This document shows, one piece after another, positions 1 through 6,811 of a DNA stretch of 9,968 nt. The stretch covers positions 1-9,968 of the forward strand of contig CAYMFU010000194.1 of assembly GCA_964389805.1 (NCBI GenBank), read 5' to 3'. The position numbers and the translations under genes are program-made. Numbering within the stretch: the stretch's first letter is position 1; each line of letters starts with the position of its first letter. This stretch comes from JAGTVG01 sp964389805. GTDB lineage: Bacteria > Bacteroidota > Bacteroidia > Cytophagales > Cyclobacteriaceae. The notes under the pieces were generated by a model, which searched no databases, had not been told where the DNA came from, and saw only the letters and a program-made list of their open reading frames with translations.

Positions 1-426
1 ATTAGAAATATCAAGACTGGTTAATTGGTTCCAGGAACACCCCAAACCTATTAATGCAGTATTATTAGAAACATCCAGAGTAGTTAATTGGTTATCGAAA
101 CAGTTCAATTCTACTAATTTAATGTTTTTAGAAACATCCAGGCTGGTAAGTTGGTTGCGTCCGCAATTAAGAGTATCCAGATTGACAAATGCTTCAATTC
201 CTGTTAAGTCTGAGATTTCTTGTACCCCAACATCTAAATATGTTATCTCCTCAGCTTCAGCAGCACTAATAATACCATCTCCATCTGTATCAACTCCCAA
301 TTCAATCAAGGCGTTTAAAAAGTTGTTATTAGGGATATTAATACTAGGATTAGGATCATTTTTATCACAATGACATAAAAAAGCCAATGTAATTATGAAT
401 AACAAAGCCTTAATTAATGTTTTCAT
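1..426 (-). CDS. Leucine-rich-repeat surface lipoprotein, N-terminal part (runs off left edge)
   Basis: The reading frame is open from an ATG at 426 to the left edge, giving 142 codons; the C-terminus lies outside the window. Residues 1-20 form a hydrophobic signal ending in Cys20, followed by DKNDP, which resembles many Bacteroidota lipoprotein starts, although the lipobox is poor. Residues 46-57 (DTDGDGIISAAE) are an EF-hand or dockerin-like calcium-loop motif. From about residue 84 there are leucine-rich repeats with a 21-residue period: LNC at 87-89, 108-110 and 129-131, each followed by NQLT(S/T)LD(V/I)S. The period is visible in the DNA as 63-bp repeats. This domain order is common in Bacteroidota surface proteins thought to mediate binding, but the ligand is unknown. 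There is no clear Shine-Dalgarno. The repeat element at 486-600 lies just upstream. The family call is firm and the role is not. Confidence 0.85.
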   Translation of the reverse strand, partial: MKTLIKALLFIITLAFLCHCDKNDPNPSINIPNNNFLNALIELGVDTDGDGIISAAEAEEITYLDVGVQEISDLTGIEAFVNLDTLNCGRNQLTSLDVSKNIKLVELNCFDNQLTTLDVSNNTALIGLGCSWNQLTSLDISN

Positions 427-485
427 AACGGTTTGATCAATTTGGCTTAAATACAATTTATGAAATTATCTGGTGAAATTCAATT

Positions 486-600
486 AATCACCCCCAGCCG
501 ACCTAGGCTTTAACACCCCCAATAACCAGCAAAAGAAAGCGTCGCATCCTTATGCTTTGGGGTAATAGTTTGAATTGAACATTAGAAACAGCCTCAGGTG
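486..600 (+). repeat. Interspersed intergenic repeat, copy 1 (most diverged)
   Basis: This fills much of the 309-bp gap between the LRR gene and the thioredoxin lipoprotein gene. It has a degenerate left box (CCGACCTAGGCTTTAA at 498-513), a core AAAGAAAGCGTC at 532-543 and a right box around CCTCAGGTG at 592-600. The order and approximate spacing match copies 2-4, but the core lacks the GATGCATTCT part and the core-to-right-box distance is about 7 bp shorter than in copy 2. A further box-like stretch (CCAAATAATCTCATGTTCAA) lies at 706-725. The rest of the gap (601-700) shows nothing I can name. Homology to the other copies is an inference from by-eye alignment. Confidence 0.45.
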
Positions 601-735
601 TTGTCATTACAAAATAATTATATCATCTTCAGATAACAAGTATTTCAGGAAAAGACTTGCAATAATATTGAGGTCCACAAGCGAGGTAAGTTTTTCACCA
701 CAACCCAAATAATCTCATGTTCAAACGAATTCCGA

Positions 736-2631
736 CTAGCGCAACATATCGATCATTATATCAAATTCTTCAATAAATTCCATTTCATTTTTGCCACTTC
801 TTTTGGGTAAGAAGCTAATATTTCCCATTGGATCGATAATGAATTTGCTTGGGAGACCTGATACTTTATAAGCAGTTGATACAGTACAACTATCCACATC
901 AAACAACACATGAAATGTGTAATTATTTTTGGAGATAAGATCCTTCGCCTTTTTAATAGAATTACCTCTTCTTTCAAAGGTATCAATGAATAAAAATTTG
1001 ACTTTATCATCGTCTTTATATTTGTCAACTGATTTTTGCATAGTAGGAAAACCGGCTATGCAAGGACCACACCAGGTTGCCCAAAAATCGATTATAACTA
1101 TTTTACCTTTGAAATCAGCCAAACGCACAATATTACCATCCATGTCATTCAACACGAATGGAGGAGCAGGTATAGCTATCATTTTCTCTTTAATCTCATC
1201 TCCTATCTTTATTCGATGTGCTTTATCCGCTTTAACAAAAAATGATTCCAGACCTTCTTTGCTTCTGTTTCGCTTGACGTATACTTCTTCGAAAAAAGTA
1301 CGTAATTCCTCGTTCCAAGGTCTCTCCATAACTAATGATTCCAATTCGGTGAATGCTTTCTCGATTTGACCTGTTTCATAAAGCGACCGGCAATAGCTCT
1401 CATGAATAATTTTGTTTTTTCGTTGGTCCAATTCAACTGCTTCTTCAAAAACAGGAACCGACTCTTCAATTTTTCCGAGGGTATATAACCCAAAACCATA
1501 CGTATCGAGGGCCTCTACCAAATTCTGGTTTTGTTTTTCCTGCCATTCCTTTTGTGTAAAAAGGTCAGGTTTTTCTTTAGTTCTCTGTTCCATTCTAGCT
1601 TTTTCTACATCGATTTCAGCATGGTCTACAAATCTTTCAAAAATGATTTCGCCCTTTATCAGGGCCCATGAAAGTTTATCCAGAAATCTTGTGATAGAAT
1701 CCGCTACATAAGTGTTAAAGTAATTCTCTGTTTCTTTATATAGATTCTTATTAAGGTAGGCTGAAATTAACCGATCATGGAGTTGTTCAATATATTTGCT
1801 ATTTGGGAAATCTTCTATAAAGTGGAGGGTTAGTTGGTGTTTCCTATCAATCGACTTTTCCCTTGCACACTCTACATAGCGATTGAACTCCCCGGAATGA
1901 TCGTTTCTTGTTCTATTAAACATCTCATTCTCGTATTTCTCAGCCAATTCTTTTTCATTCAACTCTTTATACCAGTTGCTTAATAGATAGAGTTCATCGA
2001 GAGTATTCTCTTTTTTTTGACTTAATTTCTCTAGTTGCACACTTATGATTTTTGTAGCAGAGTCCCTGTGTAAATCATTGATTGGATACCAATAAGAATT
2101 AACCATTTCCCAATTCTGTGATTGTTCCGGATAAAATTCAAATTCCTTATCTAAATAGTATTTAGCTTTCCCCCAATCACGATGCAAACATGGATAGGGC
2201 CCACCGTAAAAAGCGATTTCCGCTAGACGCTTCATCCCGCCTTTGACAGGTTTTTTGTCGGCGGCAAATAATGGTATTTGATAGCCGTTTTTATCATTGT
2301 TATCTTGTTGTTCCTCTGATCTAAAAACAATATATACGGCTAACGTTGAATCAGGCGTAGTGAGTGAACTATGCCAGGCACGATTGGATTTTTCCATTAC
2401 AACTTCTTTAACAACAGGGATTCCTTCCGGAAAACAGTATGCTACAAGCATTATTTCATCTACATCTTCTAGAATTGTTCCTGACGGATTATAGCTTATA
2501 TCTATTTCCTGTCCAGGTTGGGGATATTTGCCTTGAAATAAGAATTTTTCAGGTACTTTCTGAGGTACTTTGCTGCACATGATAAAAAGAACACATATTG
2601 CAGATTGTAAGGTAATGACAGAGGCTCTCAT
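736..2631 (-). CDS. TPR-containing lipoprotein with C-terminal TlpA-like thioredoxin domain
   Basis: 631 residues. The N-terminus is a short hydrophobic signal with Cys19 (FIMC-SK), so probably a lipoprotein, though the lipobox is atypical. Residues about 35-125 look like a beta-sandwich region. Residues about 150-470 are helical, with at least two TPR-like units near 371-404 and 405-438. From about residue 487 comes a TlpA/ResA-type redoxin domain: APPFVLNDMDG, then WATWCGPC with the redox pair Cys521 and Cys524, and the cis-proline loop SGLPSKF with Pro594. Such proteins act in the periplasm as thiol-disulfide reductases, often in cytochrome maturation or repair, but the substrate here is unknown. 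The start is supported by AAGAGGG six bases upstream. It lies on the same strand as the gene at 2813-3430 with a 181-bp gap, so co-transcription is uncertain. The redoxin call is strong. Confidence 0.9.
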   Translation of the reverse strand: MRASVITLQSAICVLFIMCSKVPQKVPEKFLFQGKYPQPGQEIDISYNPSGTILEDVDEIMLVAYCFPEGIPVVKEVVMEKSNRAWHSSLTTPDSTLAVYIVFRSEEQQDNNDKNGYQIPLFAADKKPVKGGMKRLAEIAFYGGPYPCLHRDWGKAKYYLDKEFEFYPEQSQNWEMVNSYWYPINDLHRDSATKIISVQLEKLSQKKENTLDELYLLSNWYKELNEKELAEKYENEMFNRTRNDHSGEFNRYVECAREKSIDRKHQLTLHFIEDFPNSKYIEQLHDRLISAYLNKNLYKETENYFNTYVADSITRFLDKLSWALIKGEIIFERFVDHAEIDVEKARMEQRTKEKPDLFTQKEWQEKQNQNLVEALDTYGFGLYTLGKIEESVPVFEEAVELDQRKNKIIHESYCRSLYETGQIEKAFTELESLVMERPWNEELRTFFEEVYVKRNRSKEGLESFFVKADKAHRIKIGDEIKEKMIAIPAPPFVLNDMDGNIVRLADFKGKIVIIDFWATWCGPCIAGFPTMQKSVDKYKDDDKVKFLFIDTFERRGNSIKKAKDLISKNNYTFHVLFDVDSCTVSTAYKVSGLPSKFIIDPMGNISFLPKRSGKNEMEFIEEFDIMIDMLR

Positions 2632-2637
2632 GAGTTT

Positions 2638-2644
2638 CCCTCTT
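2638..2644 (-). promoter_or_regulatory. Shine-Dalgarno-like site for the thioredoxin lipoprotein gene
   Basis: Read on the minus strand, AAGAGGG ends six bases before the ATG at 2631. It is notable because the other genes here have no clear ribosome binding site. It supports the start that gives the hydrophobic N-terminal signal. Confidence 0.4.
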
Positions 2645-2812
2645 AATTGTGATGAAAATACAACGAATTAAACCTGACAACTAAATAGAATGCGACATTG
2701 AAGTCTATTATTCATCAGACCTTTATTTATAAATCTATTTGACAAATTTTAGTACCACATCCGATTAGTTCTTGAATAAATAAACCTTAAATATACCGGA
2801 GAGGTCTATTAA

Positions 2813-3430
2813 TTATAAATTTAACAGATCAATATTTTGAACAGCTTTTAAATAAGTATAAAGGTCATTCATTTTTGAAATATCGGAATCTGTAATATAC
2901 TCATCTGGATTACCCTTATTAGAAAAAAAGACCTTTATATCATTTGAAGAAATTATTTTGATAAAGTCTTCTTTTGATGATTCTAAAATAAAAGTATATA
3001 AATATCCTTCGGTCATGCACCCAGATTGATAGCAACAACCCCAATCCATAAATTCATTAACTATTACTGATCCTGTATTAACATTATCTTTTTTTGCATC
3101 AAATACATGAATCTCTGATGAGGATATGATGAATACCTTTTCCGAATTTAATACTGTTCTTCGTGTAAATATTTCGATTCTAAATCGGTAGGAATATATT
3201 GAATCTAGCGAAATGAATGAAGCAAGCATTTGTATTTTGGGCGCGGTTAAACTCCTGTTGGGTTTAGTGTAAATAACAGTAGCGCCAGTGGAATTATCTA
3301 TAGAATTTTCTAAACTTGCTTCACCTTCCCTCTTTAAATTTTTATTTGTTTGTGCAGAACAGAAAACAGGAACTAAAAATAAACCACTTATCAAAATAGC
3401 GGTTGCGAGATTTTTAAATTCATTTTTCAT
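2813..3430 (-). CDS. Secreted protein of unknown function with a CC-x4-C motif
   Basis: 205 residues that I do not recognise. The N-terminus is a classical signal peptide: charged MKNEFKN, a hydrophobic stretch AILISGLFLVPVF, and a likely cleavage after Ala26 in CSAQ, typical of Bacteroidota. The mature protein is acidic-to-neutral and has alternating hydrophobic stretches that suggest mostly beta structure (for example YRFRIEIFTRR and TEGYLYTFILES). Cys132, Cys133 and Cys138 sit together in DWGCCYQSGC, which could form a disulfide or bind a metal. No catalytic motif is visible. The start is chosen because it begins directly at the signal peptide; no Shine-Dalgarno is seen. It lies upstream of, and on the same strand as, the thioredoxin-domain lipoprotein. 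A disulfide relationship between the two products is possible but is only a guess from adjacency. Confidence 0.75.
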   Translation of the reverse strand: MKNEFKNLATAILISGLFLVPVFCSAQTNKNLKREGEASLENSIDNSTGATVIYTKPNRSLTAPKIQMLASFISLDSIYSYRFRIEIFTRRTVLNSEKVFIISSSEIHVFDAKKDNVNTGSVIVNEFMDWGCCYQSGCMTEGYLYTFILESSKEDFIKIISSNDIKVFFSNKGNPDEYITDSDISKMNDLYTYLKAVQNIDLLNL

Positions 3431-3737
3431 GGCTATTAGTATTCAAAAAAGTTAATTGCTTCTTGAATTATTAGTCCATAAGCCATGCCAAACTTTATAA
3501 ACTGTTGATTATCAATAATATGCCAAAAGCATGCATTGAAATATGTATTAGATCCAAACACATTTCTTTGATTTTGTAATACTGTTGAACACTTTTTTAT
3601 ACGAAATCGTTGTGTTTTCTATTACAGGAATGGTGTGTGCATTAATGAACAGTAATTATATTTTCAAACCAAAAATAAGTGAAGAGTGAAATTGTTATAG
3701 CTTTTGGAATTGTGATATAGGATATCCAGAGTTAACC

Positions 3738-3860
3738 AATCCCAACAATCTCAGACTTAAAAACTTTGCCAAGCTACAAGAGAAAGCGCCTGATGCATTC
3801 TTTTTTGATTGATAACAGATATTGCCTTCTGAAATATCCCAACTATCTCAGGCTTGAAAA
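3738..3860 (+). repeat. Interspersed intergenic repeat, copy 2 (most complete: box A, core B, box A)
   Basis: The left box CCCAACAATCTCAGACTT (3741-3758) and the right box CCCAACTATCTCAGGCTT (3838-3855) are near-identical direct repeats 97 bp apart. Between them lies the core GAGAAAGCGCCTGATGCATT, part of 3779-3801. From the left box through the core it aligns with copy 3 (near 6592) over about 70 bp with a single one-base gap. From the core to the right box it matches copy 4: exactly 43 bases separate GATGCATTCT from ATCTCAG in both. The ends are direct, not inverted, so this is not a classical MITE. Nature and function are unknown. Confidence 0.65.
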
Positions 3861-3929
3861 GCATGTAATAGCTATACTCAGAACAGTTTACAAGTAGAAA
3901 CACCTGGGCACCTTTCAAGGTCAGGCATT

Positions 3930-3980
3930 TTCACCGCCCACTGCCTACTATATATATACATCATATTGCTGGGTGGTGAA
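3930..3980. repeat. Inverted repeat / potential RNA hairpin 1
   Basis: TTCACCGCCCA (3930-3940) faces TGGGTGGTGAA (3970-3980). The 11-bp arms differ at one position, which would be a G-U pair in RNA, and a 29-base AT-rich spacer separates them. It is the first of two hairpins whose arms have similar sequence. Confidence 0.55.
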
Positions 3981-3993
3981 TATATGAATGTAT

Positions 3994-4045
3994 TTTACTG
4001 CCCACTGACCGATAGGTATATAAGAAGGAGGTGGTGGGTGGTGAA
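3994..4045. repeat. Inverted repeat / potential RNA hairpin 2, related to hairpin 1
   Basis: TTTACTGCCCAC (3994-4005) faces GTGGGTGGTGAA (4034-4045). Three of the twelve pairs are not Watson-Crick but would be G-U in plus-strand RNA. The arms share GCCCAC and GGGTGGTGAA with hairpin 1, so the two are probably copies of one unit of about 64 bp. Confidence 0.45.
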
Positions 4046-4061
4046 CAATTATATACCGATC
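4011..4061. repeat. Inverted repeat 3, overlapping hairpin 2
   Basis: GGTATATAA (4015-4023) faces TTATATACC (4049-4057), a perfect 9-bp match that extends to 12 of 13 over 4011-4023 and 4049-4061. It shares bases with hairpin 2. The inner G-rich arm of hairpin 2 lies in its loop, so nested or alternative folds are possible. Confidence 0.5.
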
Positions 4062-4070
4062 ATCTTGAGA

Positions 4071-4238
4071 CTATGTATCATCTACCCATATCCTGTGTAG
4101 ATCCCAGCTGTTGCAATGGAAGTAGTCAGAAAGGAAATCATCCTGCGGTAGCAGTAGGAAGTTCTGGTACCCGATAGCATACCAGCCATGTGTGTAACTG
4201 CTCATGTTGTAGATTAGATCTGATGCATGGTCATTCAT
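4071..4238 (-). CDS. Possible small ORF or gene remnant, 55 residues
   Basis: An ATG at 4238 opens 55 codons to a TAG at 4071; the frame is open for seven further codons upstream before a TAA. The translation is rich in Tyr, Trp, His and Asp, including SSYTHGWYAIGYQNFLLLPQ and HCNSWDLHRIW. Many codons end in C (TAC, AAC, TTC, ATC), unlike the A- or T-ending codons of the neighbours. There is no signal peptide, membrane helix, Shine-Dalgarno or family I recognise. It could be a fragment of a decayed or transferred gene, a genuine small protein, or chance. A second open stretch of about 36 codons lies upstream in a different frame (4288-4396) without an ATG. Confidence 0.2.
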   Translation of the reverse strand: MNDHASDLIYNMSSYTHGWYAIGYQNFLLLPQDDFLSDYFHCNSWDLHRIWVDDT

Positions 4239-4398
4239 GTAGAATAGAGACCAAAGCCTTTATCAGCCTGTATATTGGTTTTGAGAGTTATAACCTTTCT
4301 TTATACTTCCACCTTAGCTCTCTCAACTGTAATCTGCATTGTACGATAGCGAGAATAGCTGTGTAGGTGGATATAATAACATAGATTAAACATACTTA

Positions 4399-4417
4399 TG
4401 TTTCAGGGTGAAACATT
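4399..4417 (-). terminator. Hairpin downstream of the cyclase gene, possible terminator
   Basis: ATGTTTCA (4399-4406) and TGAAACAT (4410-4417) form a perfect 8-bp stem with a 3-base loop, 23 bases past the cyclase stop codon. On the minus strand it is followed by AAGTATGTTTAATC, which is only modestly U-rich, so the terminator call is tentative. Confidence 0.35.
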
Positions 4418-4440
4418 TGAAGGTTTGACTTTTGAAGATT

Positions 4441-6510
4441 TTACAGTTCCAAATCAGGATCGTATTGAAAGGGTGCCGGATCGGGAAGGTTGAATCTCCG
4501 CATCAGGGCTTTAAAACGGGGATCCTTGATAAAGGTACTGTCTTTTGTATAACGTATGTTCCATACAACCCGTATCCATGGGACAAAATGGAAATGGGGT
4601 TCAAATTCAGCCCATTTAAATGCATTATCATAATCACCGAGGGCTGCATACATTCGGCTCCTAACATAGGCACCAAATGGACTTGGAATCGAATCAAACT
4701 CTGTTTCCAGTTCATTCAGAATTTTCTTCCCTTCCTTAATATTCCCGGATAAAATATATCCCGTACCAAGAGAAAAATACTTAGCTGGGGGAATTTCTTC
4801 TGATAATTGTTTATAAATCTCAATAGCTTCCTCTTCCCTTCCCATGGTTAAATAGATGTCAGCCAAAATTGTCCTACCCATGAAATTATTTGGCAATTCT
4901 ATGGCCAGTTTAGCTTCTGCAATTGCTTTGTCATATTCACCAAGATTGTTATAAAGCGAACCTAACCAGGCCGTTTGATAGGATGAAAACGGGTCTAATT
5001 CTTTTGCTTTTTTGTGTTCTTGTATCGCTTCATTCATCCTTCCGAACAACACCAGGTACCAGGAATAATGATAATGGTTCCAGGGAAGACTGGGATTCAG
5101 TTCATTTGCCTTATGATAGGCCTGTTCTGCTGCCTCCCATTCCCATTCATAATAAGCCTTCACCATTCCAAGTACAGACCAGGCCTGGGCCAGTGTTGAA
5201 TCTAACTGGATGGCCCGAAGGGCGGCTGCATTGGCTTTCTGTCGAACATCCTCTGTTGGAAACAATGAATGTCCCAACCTAATATATGCGGTTGCTAATC
5301 CAGCCCAAGCATAGGCGTCAGCTGGATTTTTATCGATCGCCTCATTAAAATAAGAAATACCTTGCTGTATATCAGGAGGACTTTTATCAATGGCATGCAT
5401 GCCCTTTAGATAAAGCTCATAGTTCTCAGGATCTACTCGCCGGATCCCTGTCCATAATTCGGTATTTTCTTCCGGTACGAAAATTCCCATCATTCGTACA
5501 AGGTCTTGTGCTACTTGAGCCCATAGTTGCCTACCAGCACCAATTTCCTGCTCATATTCCTGGCTCCAGATTACCAGATCTTCCGATGGGTCGATCAGCC
5601 GGATTTCGGTCTGAATTAGATTATTTTCTGATAGAAAATTTCCGTCAACGATGTAATTCACATCGTTTAATTCCTGTGATATCTGTGAGAATGATTTCGT
5701 GATTCCTGCATATTGCCTGGTTGAACTCTGAGAGATCACTGTCAGCGCCCTCACTTTAGACAACTCCCGGATCAATTCATCGGTCATCCCACGATTCAAA
5801 TATTCCAATTCCGGATCTTCTGATAAATTTTCGAGTGGGAGTACCGCTACCGATTTTGTTATCAATTCCCTTTCTATATCAAAAGTCCTGAGAAACCATA
5901 CCACGGCAACAGCAATAATCAACACTGCACCAACGGCTGCATACCGATAATATTTTTGATAAAGTTGTCTCCTAATGATCGAATCGATCCTTTTTTTATC
6001 CGGAGTTGGCAAATCTTCATTTTTCAAGGCATATACAGGAACCGGATCTTTGATGTTTTTAAGCGGAACAGCGCCCATGAACTGTGTTTCAATGTCTTCC
6101 CGGCCATCAATCAGTTCATGAATGGATTCGGAGATATAGACACCGCCTGGATCTGCAATGGCTTGAATCCGCGAAGCCATATTTACTCCATGACCGAAGA
6201 TGTCTTCATTATCGATGTTAATATCTCCATAGTGGAGACCAATTCGTATAGGGATATTAAATTCTCTGGCTTTGGCTTCGATCTGTATCTCCCGGGCGCA
6301 GGATATAGCCTCTAAGATATTGTCAAATGTAGCCATAAAGCCATCACCCAATTCCTTTACGAGTTGACCATTATGTTTCTGAATTGCTTGTCGGTGGAGG
6401 TCCCGATTCCTTTTAACCAGTTCCAGTGCCGCACTTTCATTTTTTTCCATCAGGGTTGTATACCCCATCAAGTCAGTGAACATGATGGCGGTTAAGCGTC
6501 TTTGAGTCAT
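4441..6510 (-). CDS. Membrane-anchored class III adenylate cyclase with TolB-like domain and TPRs
   Basis: 689 residues. Residues 1-165 form a class III nucleotidyl cyclase catalytic domain. The metal-binding aspartates are Asp13 (FTDLMGY) and Asp56 (ELGDGF). The purine-specifying residues are Lys52 and Asp103, the pair expected for ATP. The transition-state residues are Asn110 and Arg114 (GHGVNMASR). All are present, so it should be active and make cAMP. One membrane helix lies at about 190-207, preceded by KKR and RR, so the catalytic half should be cytoplasmic. Residues 217-343 (SVAVLPLENLS...YIVDGNF) match the TolB/FlgO-like N-terminal domain family, and about 360-635 are TPR repeats, both predicted to be periplasmic. 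This cyclase-TolB-TPR order is seen in environmental Bacteroidota and relatives. The signal sensed is unknown. The start is followed at once by the catalytic core, and no Shine-Dalgarno is seen. It is divergent from the fucosidase gene. Confidence 0.9.
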   Translation of the reverse strand: MTQRRLTAIMFTDLMGYTTLMEKNESAALELVKRNRDLHRQAIQKHNGQLVKELGDGFMATFDNILEAISCAREIQIEAKAREFNIPIRIGLHYGDINIDNEDIFGHGVNMASRIQAIADPGGVYISESIHELIDGREDIETQFMGAVPLKNIKDPVPVYALKNEDLPTPDKKRIDSIIRRQLYQKYYRYAAVGAVLIIAVAVVWFLRTFDIERELITKSVAVLPLENLSEDPELEYLNRGMTDELIRELSKVRALTVISQSSTRQYAGITKSFSQISQELNDVNYIVDGNFLSENNLIQTEIRLIDPSEDLVIWSQEYEQEIGAGRQLWAQVAQDLVRMMGIFVPEENTELWTGIRRVDPENYELYLKGMHAIDKSPPDIQQGISYFNEAIDKNPADAYAWAGLATAYIRLGHSLFPTEDVRQKANAAALRAIQLDSTLAQAWSVLGMVKAYYEWEWEAAEQAYHKANELNPSLPWNHYHYSWYLVLFGRMNEAIQEHKKAKELDPFSSYQTAWLGSLYNNLGEYDKAIAEAKLAIELPNNFMGRTILADIYLTMGREEEAIEIYKQLSEEIPPAKYFSLGTGYILSGNIKEGKKILNELETEFDSIPSPFGAYVRSRMYAALGDYDNAFKWAEFEPHFHFVPWIRVVWNIRYTKDSTFIKDPRFKALMRRFNLPDPAPFQYDPDLEL

Positions 6511-6561
6511 GGCTGTTTGTAGTTAGATTGAAAAATCAGCCGCACGAAAACCTATCTTATT

Positions 6562-6590
6562 ACAAGTTACGATATTTTGATAAAAGTCAA
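6562..6590 (-). promoter_or_regulatory. Candidate promoter of the cyclase gene
   Basis: On the minus strand, TTGAC (6586-6590) is followed after 16 bases by TAACTTGT (6562-6569). This partly resembles the Bacteroidota -33 TTG / -7 TAnnTTTG pattern; the last two bases of the -7 box do not fit. It lies about 52 bp before the ATG and directly abuts repeat copy 3. Confidence 0.25.
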
Positions 6591-6591
6591 T

Positions 6592-6705
6592 AATCCCCTC
6601 AACCTCAACCCTATAAAACTCTGACAACCCACCAGAGAAAGCGTCAGATGCATTCTTTCTTAAAGTACAATAGAATATTTCCCTTTAAATACCTAACTTC
6701 AATAC
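6592..6705 (+). repeat. Interspersed intergenic repeat, copy 3
   Basis: It lies in the 301-bp gap between the divergent cyclase and fucosidase genes. The left box region begins at AATCCCCTCAACCTCAACCC (6592-6611). The core AGAGAAAGCGTCAGATGCAT begins at 6634, and CATTCT ends at 6656. A degenerate right box CCTAACTTCAATACTG begins at 6692, 35 bases past the core, against 36 in copy 2. The left half aligns with copy 2 almost without gaps. The rest of the gap (6706-6811) holds two direct repeats TTATCATTTT at 6757 and 6784 and no strong promoter that I can name. Confidence 0.6.
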
Positions 6706-6811
6706 TGCATGGAGTATAAAGCTGTTGGAATTATCAAGTTATGGAAACGACTTCACTTATCATTTTCTTAATTTTATATATCGTTATCATTTTTTAAATA
6801 ACCCCGAAAAC

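Larger units (their letters stand above)
3431..4440. other. Gene-poor kilobase with repeats, inverted repeats and possible remnants
   Basis: There is no convincing full gene here. Positions 3431-3737 are AT-rich upstream DNA of the secreted-protein gene; I see no clear promoter or RNA in it. Positions 3738-3860 hold repeat copy 2. Positions 3930-4061 hold a cluster of inverted repeats. Positions 4071-4400 contain short open stretches on the minus strand whose composition is richer in G and C than the flanks, possibly decayed coding DNA. Positions 4399-4417 form a hairpin just past the cyclase stop. The kilobase is either an insertion graveyard or a non-coding RNA region. Confidence 0.6.

Noticed and set aside
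122..373. Plus-strand open frame of 83 codons
   Set aside because: Antisense to the LRR lipoprotein frame, whose repeats and signal peptide clearly mark the minus strand as coding.
929..1369. Plus-strand open frame of 146 codons
   Set aside because: Lies opposite the thioredoxin and TPR region of the lipoprotein gene; it has no recognisable domain.
2677..2740. Possible reverse-strand copy of the interspersed repeat
   Set aside because: Only GCATTCTATTT and GTCTGATG fragments match, and their order and spacing differ from the four accepted copies.
3718..3725. Palindrome GGATATCC as an operator
   Set aside because: An isolated 8-bp palindrome with no second copy and far from any start codon.
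3738..3860. CRISPR array or MITE
   Set aside because: Only two box copies 97 bp apart, with direct rather than inverted ends and no evident target-site duplication or spacer series.
4016..4174. Plus-strand open stretch across the hairpin cluster
   Set aside because: No good start codon, overlaps inverted repeats and the opposite-strand small frame; most likely chance.
4432..4752. Plus-strand frame overlapping the 3' end of the cyclase gene
   Set aside because: Shadow of the TPR-encoding region; no start signal and no family resemblance.
6725..6811. N-terminal extension of the fucosidase from a TTG codon
   Set aside because: It would place 29 residues before a clear signal peptide; the ATG at 6812 starts exactly at that peptide.
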